Shown: piece after piece, positions 9,481-17,872 of the stretch | How the letters are laid out: every line of letters begins with the position of its first letter | How positions within the stretch are numbered: position 1 is the stretch's first letter | From: a virus | DNA: 29,017 bases | IMG/VR virus record: IMGVR_UViG_3300025010_000193 | Coordinates: 1 to 29,017 of that record | Direction: 5' to 3' (one strand) | Program-made: the position numbers and the translations under genes | Notes under the pieces: generated by a model | Told to the model about the DNA's origin: nothing | Seen by the model: the letters and a program-made list of their open reading frames with translations, nothing else | Database searches by the model: none

Positions 9481-10163
9481 ACACCAGCCTTCACTTTTGT
9501 TGTTGTTGCTGTACTAATATCCAAAGATATGGGTACAAGTGTTGGATAATCAATAAGTGTTGTCATAGGCCCAGTTGAGGCAGCTAGAGCTGTAACAGCA
9601 TGTGTGTGTAAATTAAGAGCTGTCATGAAAGTTGCCAATAGAGAACTTAATTCTGCATGGGTCACAAACTGCTTTGTATTGCCATTGATCTCAATTACCC
9701 CATCATTCTCTACAATGCTACTTGGTGCTGCTGTGGGTATGTAAGCATCAGGGTTTATGGAAAAAGGCAAGCATACTGCATGTTGGAGTTTGAACTTCAA
9801 ATTGTTTGCAGGGTCCACTTTCTTAGCACTTGCCAAATTGATACTTCCAGATTCCAGGGGAATCCCTAAGTAGTTACCAATATCATTCTCACAGAACAGA
9901 ATCAGGCAAGGATCACCTTTCTGAAGGCTATACACAAAGTTGAATCTTGCACTGCCAGGAAAAATAACTGGTATGTCTAGCAGTGGATTGACTTCCACAA
10001 AGTTGTTTTCCCCAACAGGTAATGTCATAAGCAAATCCACATCAGCCTTTCTCACATCATGCCCGTGATAAGCATTTATTCTGCCCGGAAGAACGGTGTG
10101 TACTGCTCTGAACTGGCTCTTGATCCATGTATCCAGGTGATCGGCTATACTGAAGTCACTCAT
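9477..10163 (-). CDS. Baseplate spike protein, Gp138-like, 228 aa
   Basis: The N-terminal region (VHTVLPGRINAYHGHDVRKA, then ADVDLLM and PVIFPGSARFNFVYSLQKGD) matches the OB-fold start of the Gp138 membrane-puncturing spike family. The middle carries the short strands of a beta-helix (NDGVIEINGNTKQFVTH), and the LHTHAVTA segment is typical of such tips. The spike sits on the hub and breaches the cell envelope on contraction. ATG 10163 overlaps the previous TGA. No lysozyme or peptidase domain is visible. Confidence 0.83.
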   Translation of the reverse strand: MSDFSIADHLDTWIKSQFRAVHTVLPGRINAYHGHDVRKADVDLLMTLPVGENNFVEVNPLLDIPVIFPGSARFNFVYSLQKGDPCLILFCENDIGNYLGIPLESGSINLASAKKVDPANNLKFKLQHAVCLPFSINPDAYIPTAAPSSIVENDGVIEINGNTKQFVTHAELSSLLATFMTALNLHTHAVTALAASTGPMTTLIDYPTLVPISLDISTATTTKVKAGV

Positions 10164-11047
10164 AAAGTGGCCTCCCCAGTGCAGTCAAAGTCACCACCAA
10201 AGTTGTCACCATGAAACTTCAATTCCTCAATCATGTAGGTCCAATCAAAGGATGGGTTCCCTATGTTTATTTTAATCCCACCAGCAGGTACAAGTCTTGG
10301 ATCAAGCAAGCAATTAAATCTTATCTTGGGACTTTCATCAATAGGAATCTTCAATGGTGTTTTTCTTGGTTTGATTGTTTTAAAAAACTTGTTTTGGGTT
10401 ATGTCCTCTATGCTCTTGAGTCCACTGTTGTAATCCAGGGGAATTGTGAGTCTCATAAGATCACCAATGTTTCCCTTGTCCACAATGAATATGCTCCCCA
10501 AGTCCACAAACAAATATAGCCCTTTGCTGAGCAGTACATCAGAACAGGCTTTCAAATAGCCTCTGAGGTAGCCGGGGTTATTAAAACCTTGCTTCATTGT
10601 GATTCCGTTTAGGTACTGTGAACCCACAATCTTGTCACTATACCCAAGTATGCCGTTGACATAGGTAATTATGTCCAGTATAGCCGTGCCTTTCCTGAAG
10701 GTCTTGTTGTATATTCCTGAATCCAGTTGATCCATTGCTTCTATTTCAGTTACCCAGTTGTTGTCCTCAAGATATGAGTACGATGTCCAGACAAAGCCAC
10801 TAAATATTTCACCAAAGGCATCGGTCTCATCGGCATAACCTGCTTTGAAAACAATGCTGCTGGCTTCCTTGAGTATTTCTTTTCTCACAAAAGCACTGGC
10901 GTTGTAAACCTTAAAGTTAGCTGTGGACTTTGTAAAGTCTATGTTGCGGACAATGTCAAACTCCATGTCAAGTCCATCTTTCTGGTTTTCATCAGTGAGT
11001 AGATTGAGGCCATTGATACTAAGTTCTGCTTTTCTAAGCCAAGCCAT
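10160..11047 (-). CDS. Baseplate hub protein, 295 aa
   Basis: The start is chosen at the ATG at 11047 (MAWLRKAELSINGL), preceded by GGGAGG at six bases, rather than seven codons upstream. It overlaps the previous gene by 14 bases. The protein resembles the gpD/gp27-like hub group: an N-terminal beta-barrel (FDIVRNIDFTKSTANFKVYN, SIVFKAGYAD, IFSGFVWTSYSYLEDNNW), a central helical part with TAILDIITYV, and C-terminal strands. The position between the plug-like protein and the spike fits a trimeric hub. No enzymatic motif is seen. The family is inferred from context and fold pattern, so confidence is moderate to high. Confidence 0.78.
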   Translation of the reverse strand: MAWLRKAELSINGLNLLTDENQKDGLDMEFDIVRNIDFTKSTANFKVYNASAFVRKEILKEASSIVFKAGYADETDAFGEIFSGFVWTSYSYLEDNNWVTEIEAMDQLDSGIYNKTFRKGTAILDIITYVNGILGYSDKIVGSQYLNGITMKQGFNNPGYLRGYLKACSDVLLSKGLYLFVDLGSIFIVDKGNIGDLMRLTIPLDYNSGLKSIEDITQNKFFKTIKPRKTPLKIPIDESPKIRFNCLLDPRLVPAGGIKINIGNPSFDWTYMIEELKFHGDNFGGDFDCTGEATL

Positions 11048-11387
11048 AGTAGTCCTCCCACTGCACAAGTTCTGCCGTGCTCATAAACCAGGGAAACCAA
11101 TTGGTGCCAAAATTATCCCATGTGATTTCTGTGGGAAAATTGTTGGTGTTGGGGAGAACAATTATATCACCCCGGAAGTCTGTGTGACCTTTATAGGATT
11201 GTAGTAGTGGCCAGTTTGGAACCACTTTGATCCCATACAAGGTATTGCTGTTGGTGTCGGTTACATCAAGGAAAAAGCAGTTAGCCCTTACATTCCAGTA
11301 AAATCTCAGAGTAACGGACTGATAATCAAATATGATTGTCTGCACGTTGTCAGAAGAAGTAAGTTTTAAAACAGGTATCCTATCCAT
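11034..11387 (-). CDS. Small baseplate (plug-like) protein, 117 aa
   Basis: The start is taken as the ATG at 11387, overlapping the upstream stop as TAATG, with GGTGGG four bases before it. The sequence is beta-rich (VTLRFYWNVRANCFFLDVTD, NTLYGIKVVPNWPLL) and ends with a Trp-rich segment (WDNFGTNWFPWF). It resembles the small DUF6983 / Pam3 gp18-like baseplate plug proteins that follow the Dit-like gene in this kind of myophage. Its exact role in closing the tube end or bridging to the hub is inferred from position. Confidence 0.72.
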   Translation of the reverse strand: MDRIPVLKLTSSDNVQTIIFDYQSVTLRFYWNVRANCFFLDVTDTNSNTLYGIKVVPNWPLLQSYKGHTDFRGDIIVLPNTNNFPTEITWDNFGTNWFPWFMSTAELVQWEDYYGLA

Positions 11388-12094
11388 TATTCCCACCAAT
11401 TTCTATTACTTGTTTCAACCACTGGAGTATCTACTGTGTTACCATTAGTAGCAGTTGCCCAGTCCACTGTTACTTTTTCTGCAACTGCTGTCTTTGCAAC
11501 TGCTGCTTTTGTAGCTGCTTGCTTCTGCACATCTGTTAGTGTGGTGTTGGGTACATTGGGACCCACAAACTGTGACAGGTCTTTCTGGAACACCACTTTC
11601 TTGATCTGTTGGAAACTCACCTCAAAGGTCTGTGAGTGTCCACTGTCTCCATCCCTATCTATATTGATGGAAGTAATGGCTACATCGGTGTAGGACTGCA
11701 ACATAGTGACTATGGTAACAAGCTCTCTGGACTGCCAGAGCTTCTTGAAAGCATCATAGGTATTTTTCATTTTATTAGGTATGCCAAAAGGATTGCTCAA
11801 TGACATCAGAGAGGTTTCGTTGAACACACCAGTTAGTATCCCAAAGTTTTTAATGATACTGTAGTTGGAAACCATACCTTTTAATGTGCCAGTCTGTAAT
11901 TTGTTGTAGATGTGATCTGAGATTACCGTTCCATCTTGGAGTGCATGTGAGGTTACACTGTTCTCAAAGCTGTGAGACTCCGCAAGAATAAGGTCAAACT
12001 TTATTGCTCCCACACTGTAGGTGTCGGGAAACAAAAGGTGTATGTTCTGTACGCCTTGAGCAAGTGTTAAGAGTCCTGAAACTAAACCTGGCAT
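11387..12094 (-). CDS. Dit-like distal tail/baseplate protein, 235 aa
   Basis: Contains the segment FDLILAESHSFENSVTSHAL followed by QDGTVISDHI, which I recognise from the Dit-like proteins of DUF3383-type myophages. Further strands (VTIVTMLQSYTDVAITSINI) are followed by FEVSFQQIKKVVFQ. The last 60 residues are an Ala/Thr/Val-rich low-complexity tail (KQAATKAAVAKTAVAEKV) ending in NWWE. The protein probably forms the ring linking the tail tube to the hub. It overlaps the tape-measure stop as TAATG and the next gene in the same way, so translation is tightly coupled. Confidence 0.8.
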   Translation of the reverse strand: MPGLVSGLLTLAQGVQNIHLLFPDTYSVGAIKFDLILAESHSFENSVTSHALQDGTVISDHIYNKLQTGTLKGMVSNYSIIKNFGILTGVFNETSLMSLSNPFGIPNKMKNTYDAFKKLWQSRELVTIVTMLQSYTDVAITSINIDRDGDSGHSQTFEVSFQQIKKVVFQKDLSQFVGPNVPNTTLTDVQKQAATKAAVAKTAVAEKVTVDWATATNGNTVDTPVVETSNRNWWE

Positions 12095-13959
12095 TATTGA
12101 TTAGCCTCCCCAATTACTTTTCCCCACATCGCTCTGTGTTGGCTAATAACTGTTGTTTTCACCGTGTCAGCTACGGTCTTCTCAAAATCTTTAGGAGTTA
12201 AGCCATTAGCTGTCACATTAATTGTTGTTGCCTGATTTAGTGTAGGACCTACTCCGGGAAGGGTTCTGTCCCTAAAGGGTGTTTGTAGAGGTGCATTTGT
12301 TCTGGGATCAAAGGGTGCATTGTTGGGGTCAAATCCACCATTGGGATAACTGGTGTACTGATTGGCTCTGTTTGTCTTCATATTATCCAGTGACTTAGCT
12401 ATATCAACAAACCCAAAAGTCATCTTGTTTACATAATCATTGGCTCCACCTAAAACAGTGGACTCTAAGAAAGGCTGCTGCATACTCTCACCCAGAAGTA
12501 TGTCCATATTCTGCTTTCTTAATTTGGCCTCATGTATCTGATCATCTAATTTTTTCAGTTGACTTTTTTCCTGCAAGTAATCCACACCACCATTCAGTGC
12601 TCCACCGGGTTGATTCATGGTCTTGAAAAGTTTTGATCGTGCTATCTCTAAATCTGTAAGTTCTTTTACAGCCTTTGCACTTTCTCGTAGGTTTTCTTGG
12701 TACTTACTTTGGTTCTGTATTCTATCCCACATTGTCCACCAATAGTACAATGTCATCAGGGCAAAAGCACCAAGTAGTACAACTGGGGCCCATGCAAGAA
12801 AAGCCTTTTTTAGGAAAACAATACCTTTAGCCATGTTCACAAATACAACAGCAAACTCTCCCTGTTTTATATAAAGAAAAGCAAGATAGATGCTTTCTAA
12901 GGAAGAAACTAAAGCAGGGAAGACTACAGCAATTAGCCCTTTTAAACTATTGGACAGGATAATAGCCTCCACACCAAAAGAGATAAAAAATTTCACCAAT
13001 TCAAGTGCTTTTAGACCCATCCATAAACTTATAACTATTGGGAGGTTGTTTATCATAAGAAAAAGCAAAGGACCCAGTAATTTGAAAGTAGTCAAAATTG
13101 CCGGACCTAGTTTCTCCAAGATACCAAACAAGTCATCTCCAATTTTCTTAATTTCTGCCTTGTGTGCTTTCATCCATGGTAGTAAAGAAGTCTTTGCCCA
13201 TTCTTTCATTCTGTTGGCAATTCTGATAATACTTGGTGACACTATGTTCATTAGGTCATAACTCATGTTCTTCAGGTTGTTTCTAAGTACATCAATACTA
13301 CCACCCAGAGTCTTGGCTTGCTTGTCAGCAACTCCAAAGAACCTTCCACCAGCACTTGTCTCTATCTGGAGTGCTTTGAATACAGCAGCAGAACTAATCA
13401 TACTTTTCTTCATCAGTTCTCTGTAGTATTCAGAAGTCTTGCCTGTAGCCTTTGCCATGGTTTCAAGTGGATTAAATCCGGCTTCAGTAAGTTGTCTTAG
13501 ATCCTGTCCACGGAGAATACCAGCACTGTTGATCTGTCCCAGTGCATAAGCAAGTCTGCTGAACATGACATTGCTTCCACCGCTGACATCAGTCAGTTGT
13601 CTTGTGATCTCCACAACCTTCTCAGCACTCACACCATAGACAAGTAATTGCTTGGCTGCATCTGAGAACTGTGTCCACGAGGGTCTGAGTTGTTCTGACA
13701 TAGCTCTGAGCTGTGTCATCATCTCTGCTGTTTTCTCACCACTGCCCGTCAGAGCCGTCATCGAGGCTTTGGCATTGTCTATGTCTGAGGTTAGTTGGAA
13801 AGCCCCTCTACCGAGCTGTATAGCCCCTATAGCAGCAAAGGCTTTCATAGCAAAAGATTTGAAACTGTTTACGCTGCTTCTGGCCTGGATAATCCCATTT
13901 TTGTCAACCTTGAAGCCAAGGACGGTAACGAGTTCTTTTACTACTTCAGATGAAGCCAT
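12094..13959 (-). CDS. Tail tape measure protein, 621 aa
   Basis: Follows the tail chaperone pair and precedes the Dit-like gene, the standard position of the tape measure. The N-terminal 250 residues are helical and typical (RGAFQLTSDIDNAKASM, GQDLRQLTEAGFNPLETMAK, VADKQAKTLGGSIDVLRNNL). Residues about 280-410 hold several strongly hydrophobic helices (LLFLMINNLPIVISLW, APVVLLGAFALMTLYYWW) that may enter the host membrane. The C-terminus is Pro/Asn-rich, then a short helix. At roughly 0.15 nm per residue, the usual rule, it implies a tail near 90 nm. No peptidoglycan hydrolase domain is seen. The start codon overlaps the upstream TAA as TAATG. Confidence 0.9.
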   Translation of the reverse strand: MASSEVVKELVTVLGFKVDKNGIIQARSSVNSFKSFAMKAFAAIGAIQLGRGAFQLTSDIDNAKASMTALTGSGEKTAEMMTQLRAMSEQLRPSWTQFSDAAKQLLVYGVSAEKVVEITRQLTDVSGGSNVMFSRLAYALGQINSAGILRGQDLRQLTEAGFNPLETMAKATGKTSEYYRELMKKSMISSAAVFKALQIETSAGGRFFGVADKQAKTLGGSIDVLRNNLKNMSYDLMNIVSPSIIRIANRMKEWAKTSLLPWMKAHKAEIKKIGDDLFGILEKLGPAILTTFKLLGPLLFLMINNLPIVISLWMGLKALELVKFFISFGVEAIILSNSLKGLIAVVFPALVSSLESIYLAFLYIKQGEFAVVFVNMAKGIVFLKKAFLAWAPVVLLGAFALMTLYYWWTMWDRIQNQSKYQENLRESAKAVKELTDLEIARSKLFKTMNQPGGALNGGVDYLQEKSQLKKLDDQIHEAKLRKQNMDILLGESMQQPFLESTVLGGANDYVNKMTFGFVDIAKSLDNMKTNRANQYTSYPNGGFDPNNAPFDPRTNAPLQTPFRDRTLPGVGPTLNQATTINVTANGLTPKDFEKTVADTVKTTVISQHRAMWGKVIGEANQ

Positions 13960-14246
13960 TACTTAGCCTCCGCTGTTTTTTCGTAATAGTTGTGGAAAGC
14001 GGTGTCATAGTCAGAACGCATAGTCAGTATTGAGTTGTATTTGTCGATTTCTTCTAAATCCATTTGTCTCACCTCTGATATATCCCTTTTGCCATCTATG
14101 ACAATCCTCCAAAAAGGCCACTCATCTTCTATGATGGGGGAAAGATCCCCCACTTTACCTACACCTACTTCATCTTTGGCTTGCTTTCCATGCCCCCTTG
14201 CAAGGTACTGGTTCCTGGCATTACGAATCCAGAAGCCAGTAGTGCG
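13959..14246 (-). CDS. Tail assembly chaperone, -1 frameshift extension (T part)
   Basis: Open reading frame in the -1 frame relative to the upstream chaperone. It is open from just after a TAA near 14262 to the TAA that overlaps the tape-measure start. Read through the slippery site it adds 95 residues to the first 137 of the upstream protein, giving a 232-residue fusion. The added part ends with an acidic helical domain (DLEEIDKYNSILTMRSDYD, AFHNYYEKTAEAK). Read alone it could begin at GTG 14153 (64 aa, MGDLSPIIEDEWPFW), but that codon has only a weak AGG site and lies in a G5/C5 hairpin. By analogy with lambda gpG/gpGT, the T part would recruit tube subunits to the tape measure. Confidence 0.75.
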   Translation of the reverse strand, partial: RTTGFWIRNARNQYLARGHGKQAKDEVGVGKVGDLSPIIEDEWPFWRIVIDGKRDISEVRQMDLEEIDKYNSILTMRSDYDTAFHNYYEKTAEAK

Positions 14247-14656
14247 AAAGGGGTGAATTTATTCACCTCCATGACTTTCAACAATAACTTGTAGAGAGTC
14301 AGAAATTTACCTGCAAATACAGTATTTATGTCATTCCTTTCTGTGAGCTGAACATTACCCTTGCCATCAATGAATGTCACCACACATCTCAGGAGCTTCT
14401 GGGTTAGTTCGGTCATAAAAGAACTGTCAAGTTTCATAAGAGCATTTAGGATCCCATCCATGAGTCTAGCCATGCTCTCTGGGTCATTTACTCTGGCTTC
14501 CGGGGAAACTTCCCCTTCCTTGCCCTGTAACAATGCAGACATAACTGGGAGGACCAGTTCTGTGACTCTTTTGTCCAGAACTATGGCTTCCAGCACATCC
14601 AGCATTGAGATTTGGAATTTTAGATTGTCTATTACAACATCTGTTGGTTGTATCAT
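14165..14656 (-). CDS. Tail assembly chaperone, G-like part, 163 aa
   Basis: Mostly helical cytoplasmic protein between the tail tube and tape-measure genes, where tail chaperones are always found. Recognisable segments are LDVLEAIVLDKRVTELVLPV, DPESMARLMDGILNAL and FAGKFLTLYKLLLKV. ATG at 14656 has an AGGGG site nine bases upstream. The final 26 codons overlap an open -1 frame, and codons 135-137 contain a canonical slippery heptamer. The unshifted form is expected to be the abundant product and the shifted fusion a minor one. I do not recognise a specific named family beyond tail chaperone, and the role follows from position and the frameshift architecture. Confidence 0.8.
   Translation of the reverse strand: MIQPTDVVIDNLKFQISMLDVLEAIVLDKRVTELVLPVMSALLQGKEGEVSPEARVNDPESMARLMDGILNALMKLDSSFMTELTQKLLRCVVTFIDGKGNVQLTERNDINTVFAGKFLTLYKLLLKVMEVNKFTPFALLASGFVMPGTSTLQGGMESKPKMK
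14246..14252 (-). other. Predicted -1 ribosomal frameshift site (CCCTTTC)
   Basis: On the coding strand the zero frame reads ACC CCT TTC, so the heptamer is C CCT TTC, the canonical X XXY YYZ form. Slippage gives CCC TTT and continues as CGC ACT ACT. The -1 frame has a TAA four codons before the site and is then open to 13959, so the shift site sits at the start of the usable overlap. A hairpin with a six-base stem (GGGGGA-TCTT-TCCCCC) lies about 95 bases downstream, further than usual stimulators. Confidence 0.75.
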
Positions 14657-14682
14657 TTTTGCTTACCCCTGTTGATGATTAC

Positions 14683-15114
14683 TTAGTTTCCACCAGTAAC
14701 TTTGATGCACCCATTGCCTGTTTTCATAGTCCAGGTTCTGTCACCCACACCATTTCCATACTCTTCATCGGGATCTTTTGAGACCCATGCTTGAGGAGCA
14801 GTGAAAGTAGAGTTGCCAGAAGAGTCTGTTACATTAAAAACAAAGATACCAGCATTGCTTGCAGCATCCAGAGTTACATAACCCTGAAGCAATAAGTTAG
14901 CTGGACTTGTTTGCTTCAATGTTAGTTCAACAGTGAAGTCAGTAGAGGCTTTGTAGACTCTATCAACTGTACCATCGGCTCCCTTGATGCTTTCAAAGAG
15001 ATCACCATTTCTGGTGACTTTTATAAATGAGTTTTCTGCAAACCCAGTAATAGCAACACCATTACAGGTGACTGATACTTGATTGGGCCTGTATGTATAT
15101 ACTTCACTAGCCAT
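14683..15114 (-). CDS. Tail tube protein, DUF3277-like, 143 aa
   Basis: Beta-rich protein directly after the sheath gene. NGVAITGFAENSFIKVTRN, then IKGADGTVDRVYKASTDFTV and ELTLKQTSPANLLLQGY match the DUF3277 tail tube family as I know it. The C-terminus (NGVGDRTWTMKTGNGCIKV) is the usual closing strand pair. It would polymerise into the inner tube that the sheath surrounds. AAGGAGGAG precedes the ATG, one of the strongest ribosome-binding sites in the window, fitting a protein needed in many copies. Confidence 0.88.
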   Translation of the reverse strand: MASEVYTYRPNQVSVTCNGVAITGFAENSFIKVTRNGDLFESIKGADGTVDRVYKASTDFTVELTLKQTSPANLLLQGYVTLDAASNAGIFVFNVTDSSGNSTFTAPQAWVSKDPDEEYGNGVGDRTWTMKTGNGCIKVTGGN

Positions 15115-15128
15115 TGTTATTCTCCTCC

Positions 15129-16463
15129 TTAAACCGTTACTGTTCCTGAAATCTCAACACTTCTGATTGCACCTAAGAGCAATGCAGTAAATGTGATGTC
15201 AGGTAAATTTCTATTTGTTTTGTTCAGACTGGAAATGTCAGCATACTTCGGGGCTGTCACAACTATTGAGCTTTCCTGAAGGATGCCTTCTCTAGCTGCT
15301 TGAGCCAATGCCCCTTGTAAAAGAGCAACGATGGAAGCAATACCGGAATCGTCATAAGGAATCTTTCTGTTGTTCAGGAAGTTTGCAAAGATCGTTGTCT
15401 GGATAAGTGAGTTCAAGTAGTCCAGATTTCTGATGATGTCAATGTTCTCACCTGAAGCCGCAAGACCATCTCTGGTAATATTTACTCCACCAACGGTATT
15501 GTAGATGTTGTAGTTTTTGTCAAGCAGTGCATTGATCTTGGTTGTGGTCAGTACATCAGCACTGATTCCAGCAAGAGTTTTGTAGCAGAAAGTTGATTCA
15601 CCTGGGTCAAAAGGCATTTCCTCACCCTGCATGGCTTCTTCAATGTAGGTGTTTGCTGTGGTGTGAAAGAAGTTCACAGTTCTTGTGTAAGCTGCGTTCT
15701 TAGCAAAGTAACCCACATCTGAAGTTGCTACTGCATCCCAAGCATTGACATCATTGGTACTTGCAAAGAACAACTTGGTCTGGGTTTCTGCCCAAGCCAT
15801 TGCTGCTTTGAGGTCACTGTCATTGGTGTTTGTTTTTGTGATAGTCACAGCTGATCCACCAGTAACGGTTGCAGTGGTGATGTCAATATCCGTTGCAAAC
15901 TTGTCAACAAGGATTGTACGGTTAGTTGTATCGGTTGCATCAAGTGAAGCATCGCTGTCAGCCAATGCACTTTCGATAGCTGTAATAACCAAGTTAGCTG
16001 TGTTCAAATGGCTAAGTGAAAAAGACACTGGTGTGATACTGAAAGTATTCAGAGTAACTGCCACTTGGTTTGAAGCACTTAGATCAGCACTGAAAACCAT
16101 TTTTCCCTGGGCTTTAGGAATAATGCTGAAGCTGTACCAATCTTCCTGTGCTGCTTGAACAGCATTGAAAGCGTCTGCCCAACTGGTGTCTGTACTGGCT
16201 TTTCTGCCAATGAGCACCTGTGCAGGGTGTGGGTTCTGTGCAAAGATTGCTGATGCAGCAAGATACTCTTTGCTTGAAGTGGACCAGCCAGCAGCAGCCA
16301 TCTCAGCCAGGCTTGCATAGTAAGCATATCTGTCAAAAGGAACGGTTGTTACACTGGTAGCAAATTCTGAAATGATACCCGGTATTCCAAACCCTGCCTG
16401 TGTTACAGCAGTTGTATTCCTGCTTATTGTAACTTCGACAATACTTGAAGGTATTGAACTCAT
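15129..16463 (-). CDS. Tail sheath protein, DUF3383-like, 444 aa
   Basis: Starts SSIVEVTISRNTTAVTQAGF with GIPGIISEF, typical of DUF3383 sheath proteins. Further family-like segments are EYLAASAIFAQNPHPAQVLI, AMAWAETQTKLFFAS, GEEMPFDPGESTFCYKTLAG, NYNIYNTVGGVNITRDG and the C-terminal RNLPDITFTALLLGAIRSVE with ISGTV. The sheath contracts to drive the tube through the host envelope. Residues about 117-214 (VFSADLSASNQVAVTLN, FSITPVSFSLSHL, TVTGGSAVTIT) interrupt the conserved WYSF...AWAE region. This inserted beta-domain resembles inserts in the decoration and J-like proteins of this phage. It should lie on the sheath exterior, as sheath insertions usually do. Confidence 0.9.
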   Translation of the reverse strand: MSSIPSSIVEVTISRNTTAVTQAGFGIPGIISEFATSVTTVPFDRYAYYASLAEMAAAGWSTSSKEYLAASAIFAQNPHPAQVLIGRKASTDTSWADAFNAVQAAQEDWYSFSIIPKAQGKMVFSADLSASNQVAVTLNTFSITPVSFSLSHLNTANLVITAIESALADSDASLDATDTTNRTILVDKFATDIDITTATVTGGSAVTITKTNTNDSDLKAAMAWAETQTKLFFASTNDVNAWDAVATSDVGYFAKNAAYTRTVNFFHTTANTYIEEAMQGEEMPFDPGESTFCYKTLAGISADVLTTTKINALLDKNYNIYNTVGGVNITRDGLAASGENIDIIRNLDYLNSLIQTTIFANFLNNRKIPYDDSGIASIVALLQGALAQAAREGILQESSIVVTAPKYADISSLNKTNRNLPDITFTALLLGAIRSVEISGTVTV

Positions 16464-16464
16464 G

Positions 16465-16983
16465 TTAGTCTCCTTGATTTATATTGTTTGTAATATCCAC
16501 TGTTTCAATCCAGTTAGATGTGATTGTATTCTCTGAAGCAAATAGGAAAACTACTTCCATTACACACTCAGGTACCCACTTCTCTTGTTTCCAGTTTCCT
16601 GCACCAATTAATGAGGGCATAGAAATAATGTCACCAAAAGTTGAAAGGGAAAGACCAGCAGAATAAAGATTGTCTTGCACGGATTGAAGTTCATAATTGT
16701 CAATTAGTTTTTGCAGGTACTCTCCAACACCACCAACCTGTCTAATACTTAGGGAAGTCCTGTATGTGTTTTTAATAGTTCCCTCGGCATCGTTGTCAAG
16801 GGCTGATTTGTAAGGCATACCCACTCTTGATATTCTGCCTATGGGATCGATAGAAATAAATGTCTGTGCTGGTTGTGAGATGTCCTGGAAACTCTTCATA
16901 ATGACTATGGGTGTACTAAGGTCTGCATTAATGCTCAGGTTTACCCAACTATAAACTTTTGAAAACAGAGTTGCTGAGGTCAT
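16465..16983 (-). CDS. Neck/tail terminator protein, LIC_12616-like, 172 aa
   Basis: Sits directly before the sheath gene. ATGA overlaps the upstream stop. The sequence PAQTFISIDPIGRISRVGM and the beta-rich C-terminus with ECVMEVVFLFASENTI resemble the LIC_12616 / gp12-like neck terminator group, which accompanies DUF3383 sheaths. Such proteins cap the tube and sheath at the capsid-proximal end. The identification rests on pattern and gene order. Confidence 0.72.
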   Translation of the reverse strand: MTSATLFSKVYSWVNLSINADLSTPIVIMKSFQDISQPAQTFISIDPIGRISRVGMPYKSALDNDAEGTIKNTYRTSLSIRQVGGVGEYLQKLIDNYELQSVQDNLYSAGLSLSTFGDIISMPSLIGAGNWKQEKWVPECVMEVVFLFASENTITSNWIETVDITNNINQGD

Positions 16984-17399
16984 GCTACTTCCTCCCTGTA
17001 CTCTGCTATGTATTTGTAATGTGCAATGAGTCCGTTTGCATAAGTAGACTCTTGAATGACTTCCCAGACCCGGCCATCATACTGGATTAAATCACCAGTG
17101 TTGTCTGAACCTGTTACTCCAACCTCAAGTTTTGTACTGGTGTAGAGTTTCACCCGGCCAATGTCTGATCGGCCTATGGGTAAACTGTCCATGTCCTTGC
17201 CTGTGATTGGTTGAACCGAGCCTCTGATGTAAAAAGTGTCTCCACTTGCATTTTGTTCTGCAATCAGTGCTTCCCCATCGGTGTTGTTTATAACCTCTGA
17301 ATCGGTGTCCAGAAGAAAACCCACGGATGACCACACGCCTTCGACAAGCATCCCTACTTTACGAATCGCAGTAATGGTTATGGGGAAAAACAAACTCAA
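16980..17399 (-). CDS. Head-tail joining (head closure) protein, 139 aa, TTG start
   Basis: The reading frame begins at TTG 17399, whose last two bases are shared with the upstream TGA. GGAGG lies seven bases before it, which decides the start; the next in-frame ATG is 16 codons in and has no site. The protein is beta-rich (FYIRGSVQPITGKDMDSLPI, LYTSTKLEVGVTGSD, IQYDGRVWEVIQESTYANG), the pattern of SPP1 gp16-like head closure or stopper proteins, where GxxY/W strands end the barrel. It lies between the connector genes and the neck terminator. Specific family not certain. Confidence 0.7.
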   Translation of the reverse strand: MSLFFPITITAIRKVGMLVEGVWSSVGFLLDTDSEVINNTDGEALIAEQNASGDTFYIRGSVQPITGKDMDSLPIGRSDIGRVKLYTSTKLEVGVTGSDNTGDLIQYDGRVWEVIQESTYANGLIAHYKYIAEYREEVA

Positions 17400-17872
17400 G
17401 GGATTACCTCCACATGCTTGATGCTTCCATACATGGTTCCGGTGTCCACAAGTATTTTAGAACTGCCTTTCAAGGCAATAGTTATGTTACTCAATTTTGT
17501 GAAGTTCTGCCTGTCAATAGTCTTTCTGATTTCCCCGGTGTAGTGATCACCTATCTTAGACATCGCTACTCTGGGATAACTTGTGCCTTTACGAACTGCA
17601 TTGCTGACTTCTTTCATCAGTTCTTGTGTGCTGTTCTGGGAATCAGGGTATTGGAGTGTCTGTCTCATAAAAGGTCTTGGTGGAATCTGGTGATCTGCAT
17701 AAACCATTCCGTATTCATTGATGAAAGCAATATTTGCAATCAAGTTTGTGTGATCATTGTTCATGTCACCATTATCAGGGAATCCAACTTTGGTCTTGCA
17801 ACCATCAAGTTTGTTGGTGCCTTTCAGATAGTTCTCCCATCCAAAATCTTTTTCTGTAAACTGCACTTGCAT
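17396..17872 (-). CDS. Tail completion / HK97 gp10-like neck protein, 158 aa
   Basis: ATG at 17872 overlaps the preceding TAA (TAATG) with GGAGG six bases upstream. The sequence KVGFPDNG, then IANIAFINEYGMVYADHQIP with PPRPFMRQTL, is the familiar pattern of HK97 gp10-like and virion-morphogenesis proteins (an Asn-Glu-Tyr-Gly motif followed by Pro-rich PPRPFMR). The C-terminus (DTGTMYGSIKHVEV) is also typical of that family. It probably helps attach the tail to the finished head. Confidence 0.82.
   Translation of the reverse strand: MQVQFTEKDFGWENYLKGTNKLDGCKTKVGFPDNGDMNNDHTNLIANIAFINEYGMVYADHQIPPRPFMRQTLQYPDSQNSTQELMKEVSNAVRKGTSYPRVAMSKIGDHYTGEIRKTIDRQNFTKLSNITIALKGSSKILVDTGTMYGSIKHVEVIP

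Noticed and set aside
12094-13959. Tape measure as a lytic enzyme
   Set aside because: No lysozyme, transglycosylase or peptidase motif was visible; only helical and hydrophobic regions.
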